Shown: positions 48,986 to 58,500 of the stretch, piece by piece
Layout of the letters: each line of letters begins with the position of its first letter
Position numbering within the stretch: the stretch's first letter is position 1
NCBI GenBank assembly: GCA_003996215.1
Contig: QJPP01004100.1
Location: forward strand, 146,904 to 210,903
Length of the DNA stretch: 64,000 bases
Reading direction: 5' to 3'
Source of the DNA: Jaltomata sinuosa
Lineage: Eukaryota > Streptophyta > Magnoliopsida > Solanales > Solanaceae
Translations under genes and position numbers: made by a program
The notes under the pieces: generated by a model
Told to the model about the DNA's origin: nothing
What the model saw: only the letters and a program-made list of their open reading frames with translations
Databases searched by the model: none

Positions 48986-49440
48986 AGGGAGGTAGCAGGA
49001 CTCAGTTTTCCCCAGCAGCCCTAGGAGGTCGACCGGCCTAACAGAGTGTTGCTTCTAGTTCTAGTGGTCAGTGTCAGAACTGCCTTTATGCCATGTCCTC
49101 TCGCCAGGACCAAAAGTGTTCATCGGATGTGTTACTGGTATGTTGAAAGTATTCTTTGTTGATATGTATGCTTTATTGGACCTCGTTGCCTCTTTATATT
49201 TTGTGACCCCTTATGTTGCTTGCAAGTTTGAGATTAGTCTTGATCAGCTCTTAGAACCCTTTTGTATTTCCACTCTTGTTGGTGAGTCAGTCCTAGCCAA
49301 ATAATCTACCAAAATTGCCCTATATCAGTCGTTCATAGAGTCACTTCAGCGGATCTAGTAGAGTTGGAGATGACTAATTTTGATATTGTTCTTGGTATGG
49401 ATTGGTTGTATGCATGTTATTCCTTGGTTGACTGTTGTAC
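48986..49440 (+). pseudogene. Protease with altered active site
   Basis: The chromovirus retropepsin region. ALLDLVASLYFVTPYVACKF stands where the family has D-P-G-A-T or D-S/T-G; the catalytic Asp remains but the essential Gly is Val. The closing line FDIVLGMDWLYACYSLVD is intact. The first half is in a different frame from the rest, and a TAA stands at about 49302. Confidence 0.8.
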
Positions 49441-50400
49441 TCAAGTCATCAGTTTCAAGTTCCCAAATGAACCTGTCTTAGAGTGGAAAGGTAGTTCTCC
49501 ATCCTCGAAGGGTCATTTCATATCTTATCTTAAGGCTAGGAAGTTGATTTCTAAGGGTTATGTCTATCACATAGTTTGGGTTATGGACACAAAGTCCGAA
49601 GCCCTATCTCTTCAGTCTATTCCTATTGTGAATGAGTTTTCAAAAGTGTTTCCCAAAGATTTGCCCAGAGTCCCTCCCGAGTGGGAAATCAACTTTGGGA
49701 TTGATCTTCTTCAAGATACGCATCCTATCTCTATTCCTCCCTATAGAATGGCTCCCGCGGAGCTTAAGGAATTGAAAGATCAGTTGAAAGACCTCCTTGA
49801 TAAGGGTTCTATTCAACCCAGCATCTCTTTATGGAGTGCTCCTGTCTTATTCGGTGAAAAGAAAGATGGTTTCCTCAGAATGTGTATCGACTACCGTTAA
49901 TTAAACTAGGTCACAATCAAGAAGAAGTATCCCATTACTAGGATTTATGACTTGTTTGATCATCTTCAGGGTGCCAGTTTCTTCTCCAAGATCGACCTTA
50001 GATCCGGTTATCATTAGTTTTATGTTAGAGAGTGTGATATTCCAAAGACAGCTTTCAGAACTCAGTATGGTCATTATGAATTTGTGGTTATGTCTTTTGG
50101 ACTAACAAATGCTCCCACAGCTTTTATGGATTTGATGAACCGTATGTTCAAATAGTATTTGGATATGTTTGTAATTATTTTCATTGATGATATTCTTATC
50201 TATTGTCGGAGTGAGGAAGAACATGCGGACCATTTGAGAGTTGTGTTGCAAACTCTCAAGGATCGATAATTATTTGCTAAGTTCAGTAAATGTGAGTTTT
50301 GGATGCAGTCTGTTGCTTTTCTAGATCATATTGTGACTAAGGATTGTATTCGAGTTGATTCTCAAAAGATTGAGGCAGTGAAGAACTAGCCTAGACCCAC
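49441..50400 (+). pseudogene. Reverse transcriptase domain
   Basis: A single frame continuing from the protease end. It has FSKVFPKDLPRVPPEWEINF, HPISIPPYRMAPAELKEL and LRMCIDYR, then FFSKIDLRSGYH, VMSFGLTNAPTAFMDLMNR and the catalytic FIDD at 50180-50191, and FAKFSKCEFWMQSVAFL. Stops at 49898, 49907, 50016, 50153, 50267 and 50387 mostly replace Gln or Trp. No indel is needed to read the domain. It copies the element RNA. Confidence 0.92.
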
Positions 50401-50990
50401 TTCCCCGTCTGATATTAGGAGCTTTTTTGATTTGGTTGGTTACTACAGAAGATTTATGGAGGGGTTTTCATCCATCACTGCCCCATTGACTCGGTTGACT
50501 CAGAAGAAGGTTAAATTTCAATGGTCTGATCTTTGTGAGAAGAACTTTCAGAAATTAAAGACTAGACTGACCACAGCCCTATTGTTGGCTCTACCTGAGG
50601 GCCTAGATGACTTTGTTGTATATTGTGATACTTCTAGGATTAGTTTGGGTTGTGTGTTGATACAACGTGGTAAAGTGATTGCTTATGCTTTGAGACAACT
50701 CAAGATTCATGAGAAGAACTATATTACTCATGATCTTGAGCTAGTGGCCGTGGTTTTTGCTTAGAAGATTCGGAGACACTACTTGTATGGTGTTCATGTG
50801 GATGTGTTCATCGATCATAAGAGTCTTCAGTATGTGTTCACTCAAAATGAATTGAATCTTCGTCAAAGGATATGGCTTGAGCTTCTTAAGGATTATGATA
50901 TGAGTGTGCTTTACCATCCAGGTAAGGCCAATTTCATAGCGGATGCACTTAGTAGGTTGTCCATGGATAGTGTATCTTCAGTTGAGGATG
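50401..50990 (+). pseudogene. RNase H domain
   Basis: GYYRRFMEGFSSITAPLTRL (connection), then VVYCDTSRISLGCVLIQRGK with the first Asp of RNase H. RQLKIHEKNYITHDLELVAV carries the Glu, VFIDHKSLQYVFTQNELNLR the second Asp, and KANFIADALSRLS the last Asp. All four acidic positions seem kept. One stop (about 50762) separates the two open parts. Confidence 0.92.
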
Positions 50991-52145
50991 GAAAGAAAGA
51001 ATTGGCTAAGGATGTTCATCGACTTGCTCAACTAGGAGTTTGCCTTATGGATTCGACAGAAGGTGGTGTTATTGTTCAGAATGGTTCCGAATTTTCTTTG
51101 GTAGTTAAAGTGAAATAAAAGCAAGACAGTGATCCTATTTTGCACTAGTTGAAGGGTGCAGTCCATCAGTAAAGGGTAGAGGTTTTCTCCCAAGGGGGAG
51201 ATGGCGTTCTTCGATATCAGGATCGATTGTCTGTTCCCGACATAGATGGGTTGAGACAACGGATTTTGACAAAGGCTCATAGCTCTAGGTATTCTATTCA
51301 CCCCGGTGCCACCAAGATGTACCATGACCTATGGGTAGTTTATTGGTGGAATGTCAAGAAGAGGGACATAGCAGGTCTTGTGGCTAAGTGTCCCAACTAT
51401 CAACAAGTGAAAGTAGAGCATCAGCGACCGGGTGGTATGACTCAGGATATTGATCTTCCTACTTGGAAATGAGAAGCGATCAATATGGATTTCATTAATG
51501 GATTGCCTCGTACTCGAAGTCAATATGATTATATTTGGGTGATTGTCAACCGGATGACTAAGTTATCCCACTTCTGGGCTATTAAGACTATAGATTCAAC
51601 AGAGGATTATGCCAGACTCTACATTCAGAAGATAGTTTGATTGCATGGTGTTCCATTGTCTATCATTTCAGATAGGGGTACTCAGTTTAGATCCCAATTT
51701 TGGAAGTCATTTCAAAGAGGTCTTGGTACTCAGGTTAAGCTTAGCAAAGCATTTCACCCACAAACGAATGGCCAGGCAGAGCATACTATTCAGACTTTAG
51801 AGGATATGTTGAGAGCTTGTGTAATTGATTTCAAAGGTAGTTGGTATGATCACGTACCTCTTATCGAGTTTTCCTACAACAACATCTTTCATTCTAGCAT
51901 CCAGATGGCTCCGTGTGAGGCACTTTATGGGCAGAGCTGTAGATCTCCTATTGGTTGGTTTGAGGTAGGTAAGGCAGCTTTGATTGGTCTAGATTTGGTT
52001 CAAGAGACTATGGAGAAGGTTCAAATCATTAGGGAGAGTTTGAAGACCGCTCAGAGTCAACAGAAATCATATGCAGATGTGAGAAGAAGAGAGTTGGAGT
52101 TTGAGGTTAATGATTGGGTATTTCTGAAAGTGTCACCCATAAAGG
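50991..52145 (+). pseudogene. Integrase
   Basis: The zinc-binding part HSSRYSIHPGATKMYHDL ends with K-C-P-N-Y-Q-Q-V-K, where the last Cys of the HHCC site is Tyr. The catalytic core keeps Asp at 51488 (M-D-F-I-N-G-L-P), Asp at 51671 (S-D-R-G-T-Q-F) and Glu at 51779 (N-G-Q-A-E). The part 51641-52177 is open for 178 codons. Stops at about 51117, 51147, 51171, 51471 and 51639 precede it. The enzyme would insert cDNA into chromatin. Confidence 0.92.
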
Positions 52146-52541
52146 GTGATGACATTTGGCAAGAAAGGGAAGCCTAGTCCCCGCTATGTAGGTCCTTATC
52201 AAAATCTGAGGAGGGTTGGTAGTGTTGCTTATGAGTTAGATTTGCCATCAGATTTAGAAGCAGTTCATACGGTTTTTCATGTTTCCTTGTTGAAGAAGTG
52301 TGTTAGTGACCCAACCTTGATTTTTCCTTTGGAAGATGTGGGTGTGTAGGACAGCCTTACTTATGAGGAAGTTCCCGTGGAGTTTCTTGATCATCAGACT
52401 CAGAGGTTGAGAAACAAATAAGTCACTTTGGTGAAGGTCCTTTGGAGAAATCAGCTTGTTGAAGGAGCTACTTAGGAAGCAGAAGAAGCCACGAAATCCA
52501 AGTACCCTCATCTCTTTCCTTCTGACTCAGTTTCAGCTTGA
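52146..52541 (+). pseudogene. Integrase C-terminus and chromodomain-like tail
   Basis: A frameshift near 52145-52170 moves the frame. GKPSPRYVGPYQNLRRVGSV and VFHVSLLKKCVSDPT are the integrase C-terminal (GPY/F) module. A tail with PVEFLDHQTQRLRNK, V-T-L-V-K-V-L-W-R and Y-P-H-L-F follows, matching the chromodomain-type C-terminus of chromoviruses. Stops at 52347, 52420 and 52473 include one at a conserved Trp. Confidence 0.85.
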
Positions 52542-52775
52542 GGTATTATTTTCCTCCTTAGTACGTCTCTCCGATTCTATTCCATCAATTTTCCTCATGA
52601 TCCTAGCATGCATTAATGTTTTTCGAAGTTAGTTCAATCATGTTCTAAGTTAAAAAGATCAGTTTTCATGTTTATTCTTAAGTTTTCCTATTTTGTTGCT
52701 TGGTTGAGCTGTTTTCTCTCCAGTTTTCCTTGATTAGTCTTCATTCAAGGACGAATGATCCCAAGTGGGAGATAT
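52542..52775 (+). other. 3' untranslated region and polypurine tract
   Basis: Ends TCTTCATTCAAGGACGAATG, ATCCCAAGTGGGAGATAT directly before the 3' LTR. It is nearly identical to the phrase before the LTR at 28758. Confidence 0.85.
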
Positions 52776-54756
52776 TGTAACACCCCGGAATTTGATTCAG
52801 CTTCTAAACTTGGAAACTCTGAAATTTTTTAAACTTCTAGGGATCACGAGTCAAGTCCACGAGTCATGGAAGTGACCCGTAAAACCAGTCCTACAGATCC
52901 TCCTCGGGTCTGAGAACCACGAGTTAGGTTCATGATCTGTGGATGGTTCCACGAATCATGGAACCAACCCGTGGAACTCAGAATGAAGGAAGTCAAATCC
53001 CCAGAAACCATGAGAGATTTCTACAACTCATGGAAGTTTCCATGAGTCATCCTGTTAAATCGTAAAAAACTGATCCGTAGCTTGAATTTTGGGCTCACGA
53101 ACCACGAGTCCAATCCACAAATCGTGGTTACTTTTACGATCTGTGAAAAGGACCCGTGGAACCTGAAGCCGAGATTTTTAGCAGCTTTTCTCTTATTAAA
53201 TCCTAGGTATTTCTATAATTACCCATCCTTTTAACTCTTAAGTGAGATCGTTTTGACCATTTTTAGTAGGATTTTATTCCCTGATAGCCTAAAATATTCT
53301 CATTCTAAACAATTATATTCCAAAAGAAGAAAGAACTCCTTCAAGCTCCAAGTACAAGCCTCCATTTCTTTTCATCTTAGATCAAGCAAGCTCCCATAAG
53401 GTATGTGGATATTCAATGAGGGATTCCTTTCACCCTTATGCCTAACACCCCATGTTTTACTTTGATTTATGAAATTAGGGTTCTTACCCAAATTGGGGGG
53501 GAAATTTATGGGTTTTGTTTTAAAGTATCAATTCATGATTTATCATTCATTACTCATGATTTAATTAAGATTCCTTGCCAAATTTCAAAAGCTCATATGT
53601 TGATGATGAATTTTAGCATGATTCCATTGACTTACATGTTTTTGAGCAAAATTGGCATGTTTAGATAACATGGCCTCTTTTATCATGAAATTGCATGCCT
53701 AATTTTTCAAGTTATATTTTGAAATTGCATGCCTAATTTAGAAAGAAAAGTATATTTTGAATTATATCTATGCTAAGCTTTAAGGATTTTGAAGTATGAA
53801 TTGCATGACATTAGATATGTCCCTATGTTTTTATGAAAGGTTTGCCATCTAGATATGTCTACCTAAGCTATGTGACTTACATGGTATTAGATATACCCTA
53901 TTGCTTTTCAAACAGATTTGGCATTAGATATGTCATAAGTATATGTGAGCTATATGTATATGTTTTGGGAGTAGTATTTAGCACCGAGTTGGACAGGGTG
54001 AGATTACCCTTAGTCCCAGAACTACGTGCCACCATAGGTGCCCTCTGTGGCTTATGACATGATCTTGATTTGATAAGGTTCTAATTTTGGCCAGTTAGGA
54101 CAACCCTTTTTGGTGTGGGTGTATGACAATGGACTCCATATATGGTTTATGTCGGTTAAGAGAAACTTCCTTATGAATAATTAAGACTTATGCTTTCCTA
54201 TTTCATGCTTTAAGTTTTACAGTATGAAATTTACTTATAATACCTCTTTTATGCATGAATTTAGTTTCAATTACGTTTTAAGGATGTTTTTACCATATTT
54301 ATATATATCTCACATATACAGTACATCCTATAGTACTGACGCATATTCTCGCGATGCATTCTTTGATGATGCAGATACAGGCTCCTTCCCTCAGACTCGT
54401 GGCTAGACATCATCGAAGATCAAGTTTCCATTGGTGAGTCCTCATTATCCGAGGGCTAGTGTTATTCCTATCTCTTTCATGTTCCTTCTTTGGATTTCTG
54501 AGTTAGTTGGGGTATTGACCCATCAACTCTTTATGATAGTTTAGAGGCTTTCAGACATAGATTGTATTCGGGTCTTTCTTTTGTATTATATTTTATCTTG
54601 ACTTTATCTTTTATTGATTGGGTTGCCTAGCTTTCTATTTATTCTTTCTCTATGTTTTCCTATGAATATCGTAGTATGATATGACCAAGGGTTAACTTGG
54701 GGTACTTGTGGTCCCGGTTCCCGTGTTATTCCTGGGGGTAGCCTCGGGGCATGACA
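52776..54756 (+). repeat. 3' LTR of the 9.0-kb chromovirus
   Basis: TGTAACACCCCGG to CGGGGCATGACA. It is collinear with the 5' LTR and carries the same CACGAGTCATGG-type island at 52850-53165. A small local duplication (GAAATTGCATGCCTAATTT at about 53687 and 53731) is absent from the 5' copy. Confidence 0.92.
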
Positions 54757-55310
54757 TATGTTATCTCAAGTGCTAAAAAAAGTTGAATATATAGATAGCA
54801 TGGTGAAGGACTTAAAAGTGAGGTATCCACTCTTCATCAAACGGTGAGTTCACACTCGGCATCAATCAAGCACTTAGAATCTCAAATGAAACATCTCTCT
54901 TCTCAAATGAACCCACATTTGAACGGTACTCTTCCAAGTGACACTCTTGCAAATCCAAAAAATGATGTCCATATGATGGCAATTGTGACTCTAAGTGGAA
55001 GAATGCTTAGTGGTGTGAGAAAACCAACCGTAGAAGTCGTTAGGGAGCAAGATGACAAGATAGAAGTAGAAGTCATGATTGAAAAAAGAGTGATTAAATC
55101 CTGGATATTAGGGTGACGCTTAGTGTGCCCGATGTAGTTGAAAATTATGGTAGCCCACACGAGAAAAAGGATGAAACTTAATCTCCTTCTCAAATTGCCA
55201 TTAAGATCGAGGAGGAAACCCCGAGTGTGCTAAGGTCATTTCCTAAAATCCCTCCTCCATATCCTCAGAGGTTAATAAAAAAAAAAAGATAATCAATTCA
55301 AAAAGTTTGT
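54757..55310 (+). pseudogene. Athila-like gag, C-terminal part
   Basis: Resumes the gag frame of 44571 after the chromovirus. KHLESQMKHLSSQMNPHLNG and LPSDTLANPKNDVHMMAIVT are the well conserved gag C-terminus of these elements. A stop at about 55114 ends the open part. The Pro-rich and KFVDMFSKLSINISLVDAL line before the protease begins at about 55300. Confidence 0.85.
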
Positions 55311-55875
55311 AGACATGTTCAGCAAACTATCCATCAATATTTCTTTGGTTGATGCTCTGATGCAAATGTTGGGTTATGCTAAGTTTATGAAGGAGATGCT
55401 AAATAAAAAATGGGTGATTGATGTGGGGACGGTTGAAGTGTCCCATAGTTGTAGAACTATCATGACGAACAATATAGCTCCTAAATAGGAGAATCCAGGA
55501 GCTTTCACCATCCCTTGTACCATTGGGTGTTCTTGTTCAGAAAAGCCTTGTGTGACCTCAGGGCAAGCATTAATTTAATTTCGCCTGTATTTTTAGAAAG
55601 TTAGGCTTAGGTACTCCTAAGCCCACACTAATGAGGTTACTAATGGCTGATCATTCAATTAAGCGCCCGGTGGGGATATTGTTTGATGTCTTGGTGAAAG
55701 TAGACAAGTTCATCCTGTCGGCTGATTTTGTGGTGTTATATTGTGATGTTGATATTGAGGTGCCCATTATTTTGAGGCGTACACTTTTAGCCACTGAAAA
55801 GGCTCTTGTTGATATAGAAATAGGGGAACCCAAATTCTGAGTGGGGGGCAAAGAAGTCACGTTCAACTTGTGTCA
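55311..55875 (+). pseudogene. Athila-like protease with D-L-R-A active site
   Basis: GAFTIPCTIGCSCSEK leads to L-C-D-L-R-A-S-I-N-L, where the family has D-L-G-A-S. The Gly is Arg, a G-to-A change that should abolish activity. The rest is clear: MRLLMADHSIKRPVGILFDV, LVKVDKFILSADFVVLYCDV and VPIILRRTLLATEKALVDIE, with IGEPKF at the end. The last 69 codons (55631-55840) are open. This protease cuts gag-pol into working parts. Confidence 0.87.
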
Positions 55876-56234
55876 ACCAACCAAACCACTAGATGAGTAT
55901 AGAGTTGTGTCCATAATTTCTACTGAAGGCGAGATTGTTGAAGTCCCTCGTGAGGGTGAGATCAAGGATGCACTGGTCAATGATCAACTTGTGGTCTTGA
56001 TGCTCAAGAAAGGAAGAATCCCAAGGGGTTGCTCTTTCCAAAGCCACCATATGTGGTAGAAATATTGCACATTAATCCAAATTACATCCTTCAAGTGCCT
56101 ATATCTATGATGTTGTCAACTTGGCAACACAAGGAATTGATGAGGATTTTGAAGAATTATTTCCATTGCTTTGGATGGGGAGGTGCCAATCATATTGGCA
56201 TGCTACCAGAAATGATTGAGAGTTGAGGTATTAT
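55876..56234 (+). pseudogene. Short post-protease remnant; rest of pol missing
   Basis: CQPTKPLDEYRVVSIISTEG continues from the protease as in intact relatives. After some 100 codons the sequence reaches the post-coding block at 56235. RT, RNase H and integrase (about 3 kb in relatives) are absent. The piece near 56150 (F-H-C-F-G-W-G-G-A) may be the protease-RT linker fused to the end of pol. Confidence 0.65.
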
Positions 56235-56280
56235 CATCGAGCCGCGACGTAAAATCAAGTGCTTCTTAGGAGGAAACCCA
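56235..56280 (+). other. Conserved post-coding block
   Basis: CATCGAGCCGCGACG to GGAGGAAACCCA, 38 of 46 matches with 14911-14956 in the pol-less element. It is non-coding in both. Confidence 0.7.
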
Positions 56281-56950
56281 AGTTTTTTTAGTTTATTTCC
56301 TTTACCCTTTGTTGTTTTTGATGTGTTTAGGAATGCATAGAGTTGAAAAAATGGCTAAGTTATTAAAAAGTTTGGAGGACATATGCGAAAGCTAATGCAT
56401 TTTGGATAAGGCATTTTGCAGTTGCATGTGGGGTCACACCTGAAAAATAGTGAGCTCAGAAGAAAAATAAAAAGCTGAAGGGATGTGAGATCGAAAGTGC
56501 AAATTGCACCCTTCAATGTGCACGTCACCCCTACGTCGCATGCCAAAAAAGAAAATTGGAAAAAAGTTGGCTCAAATTCATCACTTGCGAAGTGACATGT
56601 GCGAATCGCACATTGTGGTGCAAGTGCAGGTAAGCTTACAAAATTGTTTGATCTACCCATTGACTTACTTGACTCGGACTTTGGCCCGCATCTTTTCCTA
56701 TTCCTTCTACGTTTAAACCGTCACCTTCTCCCACTTTTCCCCCATAACTCTCAGAAAAACCTCAAATACTCTCCACCAAAACTCTCCAAATCTTCCAAAC
56801 TTTCCCCAAAAATCTCCTTCTCCCTTACTATTCTTCCACCACTGCCGCTAAACTGCAGCTGCACCACTCCTTTTTTCGGCAGAAAAGTTGGGTCTCCATT
56901 GTTAGGCACTAAAAGCTTTAAGTTTTTGTCTTTTACTCCCTCATCTTTGC
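56281..56950 (+). other. Spacer before the extra ORF
   Basis: Non-coding leader of the extra ORF, with a CG-containing microrepeat at 56400-56620 (GTGCGAATCGCACATTG is a short dyad) and a C-rich stretch at 56700-56860. Frames here of up to 124 codons are low-complexity and I do not call them. Confidence 0.5.
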
Positions 56951-58500
56951 TTGTGGAATATGACTTCTTGTAGGCGCCGCCCAAAAAGATATGCCGCCAC
57001 TCAAGCTTCAATATCTGAAAATCTAGTTGTCCCTGTGCAATATGTGGGACCATCTGAGTTTCAAATTTGGTTTGGCCTTGAGGGGATGGAGGCCTACTAT
57101 CTTGATTTTCATGATAAGTGCTCCTTCTTGGAAGAAGCTAGATTTGATGTAGACTCCTTCAAAGATGAGTTACACCAAATATAGCTTAGCAGTTCGATGA
57201 AAGGGACTGGGATTAATTGGCTAAAGCTCCTGGCCCTTATTTCCCTATATTGGTTGGGAGTTTAATGCTTCTTACTGGGCAAGATAATACATCCTAAAGC
57301 ACAAAGGTCTAGCGAGCAAGATACCATGCCTACAATCAGTTTTAATAAGAGGCAAAGAGGTTGATATTACCCTTAAAGCCATTAATTCTATAGGATGGGA
57401 TGATGAACCAAGAATGGCATCAGGTAATACTCGATGCATAGCTATAAAGGCTGACCAATATGATTGGGTGGCTAGAGTCATTGCCGAAGGGGATCCTTTT
57501 TGGGAAGTTTTAAAGGGACACATCTCTCGTCGGGATCTTAAGTTTGAGGCTCGAATGTGGTTGGATTTTGTGTGCATGTGGCTTATTCCAACTCACCACA
57601 CCACACATGGAAGTATAGAGGTGGATATTTTCATTGCATGCATTATGTATAGCATTCAAATCAACGAAGGGGAAATTGTTGCAGAACAATTTAAGAAAAG
57701 AGCTAGACATGATTCTACTTCCATGGCCTTTCCTATTCTCATCTGTAATTTGTGTTTACAGGCATAATGTCCTCTATTTCGGCCATTGGAAAAAATTAGT
57801 CGAGCAACTGTCATGGTGTATTTGGATACAAAGCAGGACAAAGATGCTCCACATGTCAATAAGAGACGCCTTCCTAAAAATCCAAATGCACCAGCAGGTA
57901 CAGAGCACACTGAAAATATTGCACATTATCATTTGGAATATCCACCTCCTTCCCTTGGGGTGCCAGCTGCCACCCATACTATTTCTAAGCCACTTCAGCT
58001 TCAGGTGGCTTGCTCAATCTTGCTCACATTGCTTGCCATAATGAGGAGCGTTTGCACAAGATAGCTAAGGAAATTCCAGGCATGATTCAATCCGCTATCA
58101 AGTTAGCCTAAAAATTGATACGAGATAATTTGCATAAATTGTGCACCCGATTTGACATAGTGGAGCAGGATGTTGGGGCACTCCAAAAAGAAGTACCTCA
58201 GTCTACACCGAAAATCCCACACTTGGACCTCAACTTACCGGCTCTTGATTCTGCATCACCTCAAAAGGCTAGGAGTCCTCCAGATGATTGGTGGATGGAT
58301 GACACCCCACTGACTCTATGGGCCACATCTGAAATCCAACAAGTATGCCTTCCAGATAAAGATGTTGTAATGTCATAGGAACCACCAATGAAAGTTCACC
58401 CCTTATCTCACATGGCAATCAAAGATCCTCAGACCAGACCCAGCTGGGTAGCCCCACCTCCATCGTATCATGAGTTGATGACACTTCAGGATAAATGAAA
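56951..58500 (+). pseudogene. Extra ORF, putative plant transposon protein family
   Basis: Starts near 56960 with a basic N-terminus (M-T-S-C-R-R-R-P-K-R). The most recognisable part is at 57414-57767: DQYDWVARVIAEGDPFWEVL, FEARMWLDFVCMWLIPTHHT and later FIACIMYSIQINEGEIVAEQ with F-K-K-R-A-R. KRRLPKNPNAPAGTE and a C-terminal part with a possible short coiled coil (LHKLCTRFDIVEQDVGALQK) follow. It is related in layout to the ORF at 27188 but clearly diverged. Several stops and frame changes break it. The position after pol recalls the env-like ORF of Athila. I see no signal peptide or membrane segment and give no function. Confidence 0.6.

Larger units (their letters stand above)
45738..54756 (+). 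mobile_element. 9.0-kb chromovirus with both LTRs
   Basis: LTRs at 45738-47740 and 52776-54756, TG...CA ends, a primer site TGGTATCAAAGC, the full domain order and a polypurine tract. The target duplication is TATAT (45733-45737) and TATGT (54757-54761). The right copy fits the interrupted gag frame and the left one has a G-to-A change. Gag and most of pol lie in one frame, broken mainly by stops. The LTRs differ at many C/T and G/A sites. This is the best preserved element in the window. Confidence 0.95.

Noticed and set aside
46809..54057. Matching 74-codon frames at 46809-47033 and 53833-54057
   Set aside because: They are the same place in the two LTRs of one element, so the similarity is due to LTR identity and gives no sign of a gene.
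56599..56973. 124-codon frame rich in Leu, Ser and Pro before the extra ORF
   Set aside because: It derives from a pyrimidine-rich leader. Its residues are low in complexity and it overlaps the true start of the extra ORF in another frame.
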